DNA of 64,000 bases, from contig NZ_CP090349.1 in NCBI RefSeq assembly GCF_021398735.1, positions 4,855,001 to 4,919,000 of the forward strand, given 5' to 3'. Source of the DNA: Methylobacterium oryzae (GTDB lineage: Bacteria; Pseudomonadota; Alphaproteobacteria; Rhizobiales; Beijerinckiaceae). Under the pieces are notes generated by a model, which saw nothing but the letters and a program-made list of their open reading frames with translations, was not told the DNA's origin and made no database searches. Positions 52,307 through 61,097 of the stretch are shown here, piece by piece. Numbering within the stretch: the first letter of the stretch is position 1; each line of letters opens with the position of its first letter. The translations under genes and the position numbers were made by a program.

Positions 52307-52842
52307 AACAAAGATTTTTTCCGTCTAAACTATCGTAGTGAACGACTTATCTCAGATGATAAACTCGGGGCGATCTTCGCAACTACTAATTGCAATATCA
52401 TGATCGTAGCCATACGTCTGCGCTATCGAACAAGTTTAGGTGAGGCGGTTCAGGTGGTGGATGCAACGGCCCGCATTCATGGGTCGTTGGGGGGCCCCGT
52501 TTAAAGCGCAACGGCGTTTCCGGGTTGACCCGACGGGCGAACCCGCGCAAAGGACTATCCGTCGCGAGACGTGCGGGCCCTGCCCCGTCTCGGCGCCTTC
52601 CCGAGTTCCGTCCGGTCCCGTGCCGCACCCTGCTGCAAGGCGGGGCGCTCGCGCGTGTCCGGTCGTTCGTCTGATCCACGCCAGGATCCGCCCGGCCGCG
52701 TCAGTGCCTTCGTCCGCGCCACGCACGGCGCCCGTCCGACCCCGTCCCCAACGGTCACTCTGGGGCCCGGCTTCCGTCCGCGTGCCGACGCACGGCCCGC
52801 ACGAACCCTCCCCCACGGAATCCAGCCTTCAGAGGCACCCCC
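52307..52842. other. 536-base region between the c-di-GMP gene and the capsid gene
   Basis: The first 130 bases are AT-rich and should hold the promoter of the leftward signalling gene. From about 52,440 the DNA returns to phage-like GC and carries repeat copy B, then about 270 bases of leader before the capsid ATG. Frames open across it on both strands look like shadows. A capsid-gene promoter or regulatory leader is likely. Confidence 0.55.
52526..52571 (+). repeat. Structured repeat, copy B (capsid leader)
   Basis: Related to 42761-42805: TGACCCG-A-CGGGCGAA, hairpin CGGG-CGAA-CCCG, linker GCAAAGGACTATC, then the identical hairpin CCGTCGCGAGACG. Differences fall mainly in the linker, while both stems and the GCGA loop are kept. 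It lies about 270 bases before the capsid ATG. Confidence 0.65.
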
Positions 52843-53940
52843 ATGTCCTACACCGCGTTCGGGCAGAACGACCCGATGGCCGTCAAGCTGTGGAGCAAGA
52901 AGCTCGCAGCCGAAGCCAACAAGTCCATCGACATCGATCCCCTGATCGGCACCGGCGACGACGCCGTGATCCAGGAGAAGACCGAGACCAAGAAGGGCAA
53001 CGGCGACCAAGTCACCTTCGGCCTGCGCATGCAGCTCCGCGGTCCGGGCTTCTCCTCGTCCGACGTGGCCGAGGGCAACGGCGAGCAGATCGGCGTCAAC
53101 TCCGACAAGGTCACCATCGACGAGCTCGGCGAGGTCGTCGGCGTGAAGTCGGAGAACACGATCGACCAGCAGCGCGTGCCGTTCAATCTGCGCGAGACCG
53201 CCCGCGCCGGCATCGCCGACTGGTTCCAGACCCGCCGCACGGTGTGCTTCTTCAACCACGTCTGCGGCTTCACCCCGGCCAACCAGCTCAACGGCGCCAA
53301 GAAGTTCACCGCCAACAACGTCGTCACCGCGGCGACGGCAGGCCGCATCTTCCGCCCGAATGGCCGGGCCGACGACGCCGCCCTGACCAACGCGGACGGC
53401 TTCACCCTCGACCTGATCGACAAGGCGGTCGAGCTCGCCAAGACCGGCGGCAAGAACCGCAAGGTCATGATCCGCCCGGTCGTGGTCGGCGGGCGCAAGC
53501 TCTACGTGCTGTACCTCGCCTCCGAGCAGGTCACGTCGCTGCGCACCAACACCGGCGCCGGCCAGTGGCTCGACATCCAGAAGGCCGCGATGGCCGGCAT
53601 GCAGTCGAGCAAGAGCCCGATCTTCTCGGGCGCGCTCGGCGAGTACAACGGCGTCGTGCTCCGCGAGGCGCAGGACGTCACGGCGGGCGTCTCGCCCGAC
53701 GGCATGTCCGCTGTGCCGCTGACCCGGCGCGCGGTGCTGCTCGGCGCCCAGGCGGCGACCATCGCCTACGGCAAGGCCGGCGGCGACACCCGGTACCGCT
53801 GGAACGAGGAGCTGCTCGACCACAAGCGCAATCTCGAGGTCTCGGCCTGGGCGATCTGGGGCCTGAAGAAGACGACCTTCAACGGCGACGACTTCGGCAC
53901 GATCGTGATCCCGACCTACGCCAAGCCCGTCGACGCCTGA
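52843..53940 (+). CDS. Major capsid protein, N4-gp56 family
   Basis: A 365-aa HK97-fold capsid subunit of the N4-gp56 type. Recognised by MAVKLWSKKLAAEANKSIDI, GDQVTFGLRMQLRGPG, VNSDKVTIDELGEVVGVKSE, RVPFNLRETARAGIADWFQT and the end KTTFNGDDFGTIVIPTYAKP. Length is typical and the frame is intact. Separated from the scaffold gene by the inserted signalling gene. Confidence 0.93.
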   Translation: MSYTAFGQNDPMAVKLWSKKLAAEANKSIDIDPLIGTGDDAVIQEKTETKKGNGDQVTFGLRMQLRGPGFSSSDVAEGNGEQIGVNSDKVTIDELGEVVGVKSENTIDQQRVPFNLRETARAGIADWFQTRRTVCFFNHVCGFTPANQLNGAKKFTANNVVTAATAGRIFRPNGRADDAALTNADGFTLDLIDKAVELAKTGGKNRKVMIRPVVVGGRKLYVLYLASEQVTSLRTNTGAGQWLDIQKAAMAGMQSSKSPIFSGALGEYNGVVLREAQDVTAGVSPDGMSAVPLTRRAVLLGAQAATIAYGKAGGDTRYRWNEELLDHKRNLEVSAWAIWGLKKTTFNGDDFGTIVIPTYAKPVDA

Positions 53941-54034
53941 TCGGCCGCCCATCCAGCCTGACGGCTGACCCGGGCCGGGGCCTCGCGCTCCGGCCCGCCG
54001 CTCCTCCCTGCCTGTCCCGAACCCGGAGGCCACC

Positions 54035-54427
54035 GTGCCCACCAACGTCACCCCGGTGCAGCCGCCCGCGCGCGAGCTGCGCGAGCAGGTCTCGCACACC
54101 ATCCGCAAGACCGTGAACTTCGCCAACGGCGCTTTCGTCATGCCGGCCTCGCTGCCGGCCGGCGCGCTCATCACCTCGCTGCTCGTGCTGGTAGAGACCG
54201 CCTTCACGGCCGGCGCCTCCCTCACGCTCGGCACCTCCGCCGGCGGCAACGACCTCGCCGCCGCGGCCGACACCGCCGTCACCGCGGCCGGCGTGAAGCG
54301 CGTCGACACCGCGACCCTGAAGGGCCGCCTCGCCGCCGATACCCCCGTCTACGGCACCATCGCCGGTGGCCCGGCAGCGGGCGTGGCCACCCTCGTCCTG
54401 CACTACGCCCCGGACAACGACGCCTGA
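54035..54427 (+). CDS. Phage head or decoration-like protein
   Basis: A 130-aa protein from GTG 54035 with GGAGG upstream. Ala/Gly/Thr-rich and beta-looking: NFANGAFVMPASLPAGALIT, LLVLVETAFTAGASLTLGTS, TPVYGTIAGGPAAGVATLVL. Composition and place just after the capsid suggest a head decoration or stabilising protein. No specific family match. Confidence 0.6.
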   Translation: MPTNVTPVQPPARELREQVSHTIRKTVNFANGAFVMPASLPAGALITSLLVLVETAFTAGASLTLGTSAGGNDLAAAADTAVTAAGVKRVDTATLKGRLAADTPVYGTIAGGPAAGVATLVLHYAPDNDA

Positions 54428-54624
54428 TGTCGGCGTGGATGCTGCTGCACCTCGGCGCGGCAGTCCTGGCGGCGGAGCCCAGCGCCCCGCCGTCGCCCTC
54501 GAAGACGGAGACGGTGCCCGATGCCGACACAGGACGGGCGGCCGACGCTCGCCGATCTGTACGCGGAGATCGCGGACGACATCGAGCGCGCGGACCTTGG
54601 CCCGCAGATCGCGACCGCCGTTGA
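54427..54624 (+). CDS. Small protein with hydrophobic start
   Basis: A 65-aa product, MSAWMLLHLGAAVLAAEPSA then a Pro/Ser and Arg-rich tail that overlaps the next gene by 104 bases. TGATG coupling with the upstream gene supports initiation. The overlap leaves doubt about its real length. Function unknown. Confidence 0.4.
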   Translation: MSAWMLLHLGAAVLAAEPSAPPSPSKTETVPDADTGRAADARRSVRGDRGRHRARGPWPADRDRR

Positions 54625-55159
54625 CCGAGCGATCCGGTTCTTCCAGCCGGACCGCTTCTTCTTCAACGAGGGCTACGTGACGTTCCAGACTATCGCCGGG
54701 TCGGACGTCTACTCGGCCGGCGATGCGGGTGCGATCCCCGACCTGATGGCGATCGACAGTGTCGTCATGCTCGACGGGGAGACCCCGACTGTCCTGCAGC
54801 GCGTCGACGAGGCCTGGATCGAGAAGGGCGACGAGCCCACCAGCCAGTCGCGGCCGTGCGCCTACTCGTACTTCGACCGGTCCATCCGGCTGTGGCCGAT
54901 GCCGTCGGACGCGTGGACGGTCCGCCTCATGGCGCATGTCCGGCTGCCGGCCCCGGCGCTCGACGACGCCAACGCCTGGACCGACGAGGCCTCCAGCCTG
55001 ATCGCGGCCTACGCGAAGCGGCACCTCGCCCGCAACGTCCTGCGCAGCCCGGCGATGGCGCGGGATCAGGCCGAGATCGTCGCCGAGGAGCTGAGCGCCC
55101 TGCGCGGCCGCTCCAACGTCATCGCCTCCACCGGCCAGGTGCAGGCCTACTATCTCTGA
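54521..55159 (+). CDS. Phage connector/adaptor-like protein
   Basis: A 212-aa protein with GGAG before the ATG. LADLYAEIADDIERADLGPQ start, then AIRFFQPDRFFFNEGYVTFQ, VVMLDGETPTVLQRVDEAWI, RPCAYSYFDRSIRLWPMPSD, and SSLIAAYAKRHLARNVLRSP. This alternation of helices and a small beta domain is like gp4-type head-completion adaptors of podoviruses. The next gene is similar in layout. Confidence 0.7.
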   Translation: MPTQDGRPTLADLYAEIADDIERADLGPQIATAVDRAIRFFQPDRFFFNEGYVTFQTIAGSDVYSAGDAGAIPDLMAIDSVVMLDGETPTVLQRVDEAWIEKGDEPTSQSRPCAYSYFDRSIRLWPMPSDAWTVRLMAHVRLPAPALDDANAWTDEASSLIAAYAKRHLARNVLRSPAMARDQAEIVAEELSALRGRSNVIASTGQVQAYYL

Positions 55160-55166
55160 GGCAGCC

Positions 55167-55820
55167 GTGGCCGCACCGATCACCGATCTGGCGAGCCTTC
55201 AGGCCGCCGTCCTGGACTACATCGCCCGCCCCGACCTCGCGGACGCGGTGCCGGGCTTCATCGCGCTCGCAGAGAGCCACTTCAACGCGATCCTGCGCGC
55301 GCGCGAGATGGAGGCGGAGGCGACCCTCGGCACCGCCGCGGCGCCGGTCGCCGTGATGCCCCTGCCGGCCGACTTCATCGAGTGGCTGGCCGTCTCTTGG
55401 GCCGGATCGGGCCGGACGGCGCGCCCGACCTTCGCGGAGGCCGACAGCCCGGAGGCGCGCTTCCGGCACCGCCCCGGCGGCGACCCGCAGTACTTCACGA
55501 TCCGCGCCGGCAAGGTGCGCATGGTGCCGGAGAAGCCCGGCGCAGTGACGCTGGCCTACTATGCCGCGATCCCGGCGCTGACCGATGCCGCGCCCTCGAA
55601 CTGGCTGCTGGCCAAGGCGCCGGACGCTTACCTCTACGCGGTTCTGGCGGAGGCCTACCTGTTCCAGAAGGATCCGGCCGCCGTACAGGCGCATACCGGG
55701 CTGATGCTCTCGGTGCTGAACGCGCTCGGGATCAAGGCGGACACCGCGAAGGTCGCCAAGCGCACCGGCCGCCCGGCGGAGTTGCAGGCCTCCGCCCAGG
55801 CCGTGGCGCGGCCCGAGTAG
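55167..55820 (+). CDS. Phage adaptor/head-completion protein
   Basis: A 217-aa protein from GTG 55167, seven bases after the previous stop. LASLQAAVLDYIARPDLADA, VPGFIALAESHFNAILRARE, VMPLPADFIEWLAVSWAGSG, PQYFTIRAGKVRMVPEKPGA, TLAYYAAIPALTD, DAYLYAVLAEAYLFQKDP. These are typical of short-tailed phage head-tail adaptors (the WL-P-DF-E pattern). Two adaptor genes in a row suggest a P22-like neck. Confidence 0.75.
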   Translation: MAAPITDLASLQAAVLDYIARPDLADAVPGFIALAESHFNAILRAREMEAEATLGTAAAPVAVMPLPADFIEWLAVSWAGSGRTARPTFAEADSPEARFRHRPGGDPQYFTIRAGKVRMVPEKPGAVTLAYYAAIPALTDAAPSNWLLAKAPDAYLYAVLAEAYLFQKDPAAVQAHTGLMLSVLNALGIKADTAKVAKRTGRPAELQASAQAVARPE

Positions 55821-55821
55821 C

Positions 55822-57336
55822 ATGAACCCGATCAAGCTGGCGCCGTACGCGCCCGACACGGCCTCGGTCGACGCCTCGGTCTCGGCGGTCGCCACGAACG
55901 TCGTACCGCGCTCGGACGGCTACGGCCCGGTCCTGGCGCCCGTGCCGCTGTCGCTCGCGCTGCCGGCGGAGTGCCGCGGCGCCATCGCGGTGTTCTCGCC
56001 GACCTACAATTTCCCGATCTACGTCGCGGGGACCAGCACCGGCCTGTTCGTCTACAAGACGACGGATCAGGCGTGGCACGAGGTGACGAACCCGACCACG
56101 CCCTACAGCGTCCCGCCCGGGGACTACTGGTCCTTCGTGGTCTACGGCACCCTGCTGCTGGCCTGCTCGGCCGGCACCCGGATCCAGAAGGCCACCATCG
56201 ATGTCCTGCAGGCCGGTTCCCAGCCGTTCGCGGACCTCGGCGGGAATACGGACGGCGTGGATAAGCCCCCGCGCGCCCGGCACATGGGCGTCGTGGGTGA
56301 CTTCCTGGTGCTGGCCGGCCTGCCCGACTCGCCACAGACGGTGCGCTGGTCGGACAGCGGCGATATCGAGAAATGGGGTCTCGGCCTGGCCCAGCACGAG
56401 GCCGACGAGCAACTGCTCCCCGACGGTGGCGCCGTGACCGGGTTCGCCGGCGGCGAGTACGGCGTAATCTTCCAGGAGCGGGCGATCCGGCGCATGACGC
56501 TGAGCCCCGACTCCGGCAACATCTTCGACTGCTCGGTGCTGGAGGAGAACCGCGGCGCGGTGGCGCCCTGGTGCATCGCCAAGGTCGGCCCGCGCATCTT
56601 CTTCCTCGACCGGGACGGGTTCTACGCCCTGGTGATCGGCGGCGGCCCGTCGCAGCCGATCGGCGCCGAGCGGGTCAACCGGTTCTTCTTCGGCCGGGTC
56701 GACCCCGAGCGCGTCGGCATGACGGTGGCGTTCCGCGACCCGACCGGCGAGCGGATCCTGTTCGCCTACCGGCTCGCCGGCACGGACGCCGCCGACCCGT
56801 CGCTGCTCGGCGAGGCGCTCCTGTACGACTGGCTCCTCGACCGCTGGTCGTTCCTCAACGTGCCGTTCCGCTTCGGCCTGTCCGCAGCCACGCCCGACGT
56901 CTCGGTCGACTCCATCGAGGGCTCGGTCGACGATCCGGGCCAGCCCTCGCTCGACGATCCGATCTACCAGGGCGGCGCCACGCTGCTCGCGGTGATGACC
57001 ACCGACAACCGGCTCGCCCTCCTCGACGGCCCGGCGCTCGAGGCGACGGTGCAGACCCCCGACGCGATGCTGGCGCGGCCGAACCGCTCGTTCCTGCGCG
57101 GCGCCCGCCTCGACACGGATGCCGACGACTGGCGCGTGGCCATCGGCGTGCGCGAGAGCCTCGCGGCCTCCTCTCCGGTGCGCTGGCTGCCGGAGACGGC
57201 GCCGACGGTGGAGCGGATCGCGCCGACCCGCGCCTCGGGCCGCTATCACCGCGCCCGCGTGCGCATCCCGGCGGGCACGACCTGGTCCTACGTCTCGGCG
57301 ATCGAGCCGGACGCCACCGCGGAGGGCGCGCGATGA
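55822..57336 (+). CDS. P22 gp10-like packaged-DNA stabilisation / tail hub protein
   Basis: A 504-aa, beta-rich protein. Repeated strand motifs such as GDFLVLAGLPDSPQTVRWSD, FAGGEYGVIFQERAIRRMTL, FLDRDGFYAL, ERILFAYRLAG and LLYDWLLDRWSFLN fit the beta-propeller of P22 gp10-type proteins, which plug the portal and form the tail tube. Starts one base after the previous stop and overlaps the next start (ATGA). Confidence 0.78.
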   Translation: MNPIKLAPYAPDTASVDASVSAVATNVVPRSDGYGPVLAPVPLSLALPAECRGAIAVFSPTYNFPIYVAGTSTGLFVYKTTDQAWHEVTNPTTPYSVPPGDYWSFVVYGTLLLACSAGTRIQKATIDVLQAGSQPFADLGGNTDGVDKPPRARHMGVVGDFLVLAGLPDSPQTVRWSDSGDIEKWGLGLAQHEADEQLLPDGGAVTGFAGGEYGVIFQERAIRRMTLSPDSGNIFDCSVLEENRGAVAPWCIAKVGPRIFFLDRDGFYALVIGGGPSQPIGAERVNRFFFGRVDPERVGMTVAFRDPTGERILFAYRLAGTDAADPSLLGEALLYDWLLDRWSFLNVPFRFGLSAATPDVSVDSIEGSVDDPGQPSLDDPIYQGGATLLAVMTTDNRLALLDGPALEATVQTPDAMLARPNRSFLRGARLDTDADDWRVAIGVRESLAASSPVRWLPETAPTVERIAPTRASGRYHRARVRIPAGTTWSYVSAIEPDATAEGAR

Positions 57337-57638
57337 ACGTCCCCGGCCAGAACGAGAAGGACCTGTCGCTGTTCGCCCGCGCGATCGGCGAGCTGGCCCG
57401 CGGCGCCACCAACGCGATCTCGGCCGACACCTTCACCCTCGCCAACGGTGTCTCGCGCACGACGGTGCCCTGCGAGAACGGCGGCTCGGGCGCCCTGCCC
57501 CGCTGGGTGCCGATCACGGAATCCGCCTCGAAGGCGACGGTGTGGCTGATCTCGGCCGACCGCCGCAGCTTCACCGTCGGGCACAACCTCGACGCGGCCA
57601 CGGACCGGACCTTCCGTTACGAGATGCGCCGGGCCTGA
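57333..57638 (+). CDS. Small virion-region protein
   Basis: A 101-aa protein: ARAIGELARGATNAISADTF, SRTTVPCENGGSGALPRWVP, KATVWLISADRRSFTVGHN. ATGA and TGATG overlaps with both neighbours. The order after the gp10-like gene suggests a tail accessory or decoration role; no family recognised. Confidence 0.6.
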   Translation: MNVPGQNEKDLSLFARAIGELARGATNAISADTFTLANGVSRTTVPCENGGSGALPRWVPITESASKATVWLISADRRSFTVGHNLDAATDRTFRYEMRRA

Positions 57639-58060
57639 TGCACCTCCAGCCCCTGTCGATGCCGCTCGCGCCCGACCTCGCCGAGCGCATCGAGGCATGT
57701 CTGGCCGCCGCCTGCGCGCGGCCCGGGTGCGATGCCACCGCCCCCGCGCTGCTGGCGATGGCGGCGGTCGGCGAGGCGCAGCTCGTCGGGATCTTCGACG
57801 GCGACCTGTTCGTGGCGGCGGGCGTGACGCAGGTCTGTCGCCGCCGCGACGGTGAGATGGCGTGCTGGGTGCTGTCGCTCGGCGGCCGCGCGGCCGGCCC
57901 GTGGGGTGCGGTAATCGCCGCCGTCGAGCGCGGCGCCGCCCGGCTCGGCTGCTCGTCCGTCCAGTTCATCGGCCGCCGCGGCTGGGCCCGCGTGCTGCCG
58001 GATTACACCGCCGCGCCCTGCGCCTCCGGCATCCACTTCACGAAGCACATCGGGGCCTGA
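57638..58060 (+). CDS. GNAT-fold protein like podovirus gp13
   Basis: A 140-aa protein. AAVGEAQLVGIFDGDLFVAA, ACWVLSLGGR, WGAVIAAVERGAARLGCSSV, FIGRRGWARVLPDYTAAPC: strand-helix order and the RRGWARVLPDY end resemble GNAT acetyltransferases. T7-group phages carry such a protein (gp13) in the virion-assembly region. Whether it keeps enzyme activity is unclear; the acetyl-CoA loop is not obvious. Confidence 0.65.
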   Translation: MHLQPLSMPLAPDLAERIEACLAAACARPGCDATAPALLAMAAVGEAQLVGIFDGDLFVAAGVTQVCRRRDGEMACWVLSLGGRAAGPWGAVIAAVERGAARLGCSSVQFIGRRGWARVLPDYTAAPCASGIHFTKHIGA

Positions 58061-58061
58061 G

Positions 58062-59348
58062 ATGAGCGGCAAGGCCAAGACGCAGACCACGAACACCAGC
58101 TCGACGCAGGAGCCGTGGGCGCCTGCGCAGCCCGCGCTCCAGGGCATCATCAACGGCTCGACCGCGGCGTACAATTCCGGCGTCGGCTCGCAGGTCTACG
58201 GCGGCGAGCGCTACGCGGGTCTCGGGGATGTCTCGCTCGAGGCGCTGAACAGCATCGCCGGCAGCGCCAGCGCGGGCCAGGGCGCGGCCAAGGCCGGCGA
58301 CAGCTACCTGACCGGCCTGCTGTCGAACGGCGGCACCACGTCGGGCATCCAGTCCGCGCTCGCCGGCCTCGACAGCATCGGCAAGATCGACACGTCGCGC
58401 ATCTCGTCGCTCGCCGACCAGATGGCGGACCCAAACAACCTCGCCTACTCGACCGCGCGCAAGCTCACGAACGGGGACTACAACCTCTCGACCTCGGGCT
58501 ACACGGGCCTGCTCGACGGCCTGAAGGGCCAGACGCAGACGGAGAAGTCCCTCCAGGATGCCGCCGACGGCAAGTTCCTGGGCGGGGCCAACCCGTACCT
58601 CGACGCGGTGATCGGCCGGAGCCAGGGCGAGGCCGCCTCGACGATCGCGCAGAAGATGGGCGCGGCGGGCCGCAGCGGCTCGGGCCGGTACGCGGCGACG
58701 ATCGCCGACACCCTCGGCGGGATCGCCACGCAGGCGCGGTACACCGACTACGATAACGAGCGCACGCGGCAGGCGCAGGCGGCCACGGCGATCGACAGCT
58801 CGCGCAACGCCCGCACCAGCCTCCAGCAGGGGCTCTATGGGTCGATCAACAACGCCGAGCAGGCCAACGCCAACATCGCCCTGTCCGGCGCCGGCCTCTA
58901 CAACTCGACGAACACGACTGCGCTCGGGGGCGCGACCGCGCTGGCCGGCGTCGACGGCCAGAACATCCAGAACGGGATCCAGACCGCCGGCATGAAGCTG
59001 TCGGCGGCCCAGGCGGACCGCGCCGCGGCGCTCCAGGGCCTCGGCATGGTCGGGACGAACATCGACAACCTGCAGCGGCCCGGCCTGACCCTGGCCGGTG
59101 TCGGTGCGGCGCTCGATGCCGACCGGCAAGGCCAACTCGACGCCGCTCAGCAGGTCTTCGACGAGCAGCAGAGCGCCCCCTGGCGCCAGCTCGGCCTCTA
59201 CAGCGGCCTCGTGAACCCGATCGCCGGCCTGGGCGGCTCCTCGAGCGGCACGTCGGTGCAGAAGATCCCGCAGCCGGGCGTGCTCCAGCAGCTGCTCGGC
59301 GGCGGGCTGGCCATCGCCGGCACCGCCTCGAAGTTCATGGGCAAGTAG
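58062..59348 (+). CDS. Virion ejection/internal protein
   Basis: A 428-aa Ala/Gly/Ser/Gln-rich protein. AQPALQGIINGSTAAYNSGV, PYLDAVIGRSQGEAASTIAQ, KMGAAGRSGSGRYAATIADT, AQQVFDEQQSAPWRQLGLYS, and a Gly-rich C-terminal end (LLGGGLAIAGTASKFMGK). The W-x-x-L-x-x-Y end is common in podovirus internal proteins that leave the head with the DNA. Three large proteins in a row match a P22 gp7/gp20/gp16-like set. Confidence 0.7.
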   Translation: MSGKAKTQTTNTSSTQEPWAPAQPALQGIINGSTAAYNSGVGSQVYGGERYAGLGDVSLEALNSIAGSASAGQGAAKAGDSYLTGLLSNGGTTSGIQSALAGLDSIGKIDTSRISSLADQMADPNNLAYSTARKLTNGDYNLSTSGYTGLLDGLKGQTQTEKSLQDAADGKFLGGANPYLDAVIGRSQGEAASTIAQKMGAAGRSGSGRYAATIADTLGGIATQARYTDYDNERTRQAQAATAIDSSRNARTSLQQGLYGSINNAEQANANIALSGAGLYNSTNTTALGGATALAGVDGQNIQNGIQTAGMKLSAAQADRAAALQGLGMVGTNIDNLQRPGLTLAGVGAALDADRQGQLDAAQQVFDEQQSAPWRQLGLYSGLVNPIAGLGGSSSGTSVQKIPQPGVLQQLLGGGLAIAGTASKFMGK

Positions 59349-59357
59349 GAGCGCCTC

Positions 59358-61094
59358 GTGTCCGCAGGTCTCATGCCGTTCGGCGCCCTCTCCCCGGCCG
59401 ACATCACCCGCCTGATGCAGCAGGCGCGGCCGCAGGTGGATGTCGGGGCCGACGACGTTCCGGCCGCCATCCCGCCGGGCTTCACCGGGTTCGTCCCGCC
59501 GACGGCGCCGACGATGCAGCCGCCCGTCGCTGCGGCGTCCGTCCCCGGTTCCGAGCCGGAAGCGCCGGCCCGCGCGCCGCTGCGCATGTTCGGCTCGCTG
59601 CCGCCGCAGATGTCGGCGCCTGTGGCCGCAAAGCCGGATCGGTCGCCGCTGCCGAGCCTCGTCGGCTCGCGCGCGCCCGCTCTGCCGGTCAGCGCGTCGG
59701 CCGCGCCGCGTGGTGATGATGAGGCGCCGGCCACGCCCGCGCGCCCGCTGATTTTTGGCAGTCTGCCGGCGCCCGCCGCACCGGTGACGACCGGGTCGAC
59801 GAACGCCCCTGCTACGACCGTGCCGCCCTCTCCCGCAGCGGAGCCGTCGTTCCTGAACCGGATCGGCGACGGACTGCGAAATCTCAACGCAAACGGGGGT
59901 GGCGATCTGCTGACCTCGCTCGGGATCGGCCTCATGTCGACGCCCGGGTTCGGTCGCGGTGCCGCGGCCGGGCTGAAGGCCTACCAGGACAACGAAGGGA
60001 AGCGCGCCGCCTCCGATCTCGCCCGGGCCGAGTTCGGCCTGAAGGTCCGGAAGGATGCACAGGAGCAGCGCCAGCTCACCGGCAACGCCCAGTACGTCAC
60101 GAGCAAGATCCCCGGCATCAGCCCGGATCAGGCCCTCACCCTGGGCGGCAATCCCGCCTTCATGAACGAGCTGTTCAAGGGCGTCCTGCCGCCGGCGGAG
60201 CTGTACAAGCAGTACACCGACGCGGACGGCAACCGCTGGAACCGCAACGAGCGGACCGGCCAGGAGACGGTCGCGCTGCAGGCGAAGGACGACAAAACCG
60301 TCACCCCGGTCTCGGAGGCCGACCGGGTGGCGCTCGGCCTGCCCGCCGGCTCCTACCAGAAGGACGCCAACGGCAAGATCAGCCCCATCAACGCGACCGG
60401 CACCACCATCAACATGGGGGCCGAGAAGGCGCAGGACGCGACTGTGGGCAAGGCGTACGGCGACTATCAGGTCGACCTCGCCACCAAGGGCCGGAACGCC
60501 GGCAACACCCTCAACAGCCTCGCCCTCATGGAGCAGGCTGCCCGCAGCCCGAACTTCTACTCCGGCACGGGCGCCGAGACGGTGAAGCGCGCCAATCAGT
60601 TCCTCGTCGCGATGGGCGTGAAGGACGCGAACTACACCAAGCCCACCGAGGTCTTCGACGCGCTCTCCAACAAGGTCGTGCTCGACGGCCTGGGCGGCTC
60701 GCTCGGGCCCGGCATCTCGAACACGGACCGCGACTATATCGGCCGCACCGCGCCGACCCTGGCCCAGAGCCAAGCCGGCAACCTCGAACTCATCGCGATC
60801 GCCCGCTCGCTCGCGCAGCGGCAGCAGGCGGTGGCAAAGCTCGGTCGGGACTACGCCGCGGCGAACGGCGGCCGTCTCGACTCCGGCTTCGACCAGAAGC
60901 TCGAGGAGTACGCTGCGGCCAACCCGCTGTTCCCGGCCGCGCAGGCATCGGCGACGCAGCGGTCCGACGGCGCCACCGGGGCGAATGGTCCCGGCGGCAT
61001 CGCTGCCCCGCGCTCCCAGGCCGATTTCGATGCTCTGCCGAAGGGGGCGATGTACGTCGACCCCGCCGACGGCCGCCGCTACCGGAAGAACTGA
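59358..61094 (+). CDS. Virion ejection/internal protein
   Basis: A 578-aa protein from GTG 59358. A Pro/Ala-rich, disordered first 150 residues, then a helical body (FLNRIGDGLRNLNANGGGDL, AAAGLKAYQDNEGKRAASDL, KVRKDAQEQRQLTGN) and a mixed end (NPLFPAAQASATQRSDG, KGAMYVDPADGRRYRKN). The end resembles a common phage motif (ALP-G..Y.DP.G..R.K). Inferred ejection protein from position and composition. Confidence 0.7.
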   Translation: MSAGLMPFGALSPADITRLMQQARPQVDVGADDVPAAIPPGFTGFVPPTAPTMQPPVAAASVPGSEPEAPARAPLRMFGSLPPQMSAPVAAKPDRSPLPSLVGSRAPALPVSASAAPRGDDEAPATPARPLIFGSLPAPAAPVTTGSTNAPATTVPPSPAAEPSFLNRIGDGLRNLNANGGGDLLTSLGIGLMSTPGFGRGAAAGLKAYQDNEGKRAASDLARAEFGLKVRKDAQEQRQLTGNAQYVTSKIPGISPDQALTLGGNPAFMNELFKGVLPPAELYKQYTDADGNRWNRNERTGQETVALQAKDDKTVTPVSEADRVALGLPAGSYQKDANGKISPINATGTTINMGAEKAQDATVGKAYGDYQVDLATKGRNAGNTLNSLALMEQAARSPNFYSGTGAETVKRANQFLVAMGVKDANYTKPTEVFDALSNKVVLDGLGGSLGPGISNTDRDYIGRTAPTLAQSQAGNLELIAIARSLAQRQQAVAKLGRDYAAANGGRLDSGFDQKLEEYAAANPLFPAAQASATQRSDGATGANGPGGIAAPRSQADFDALPKGAMYVDPADGRRYRKN

Positions 61095-61097
61095 TCC

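Noticed and set aside
52526..52571. Possible c-di-GMP riboswitch, given GCAAAG in the repeat and the nearby GGDEF-EAL gene
   Set aside because: The conserved two-helix core of the known class I and II riboswitches is not present, the element faces the capsid gene rather than the signalling gene, and copy A has GCAAAAC instead.
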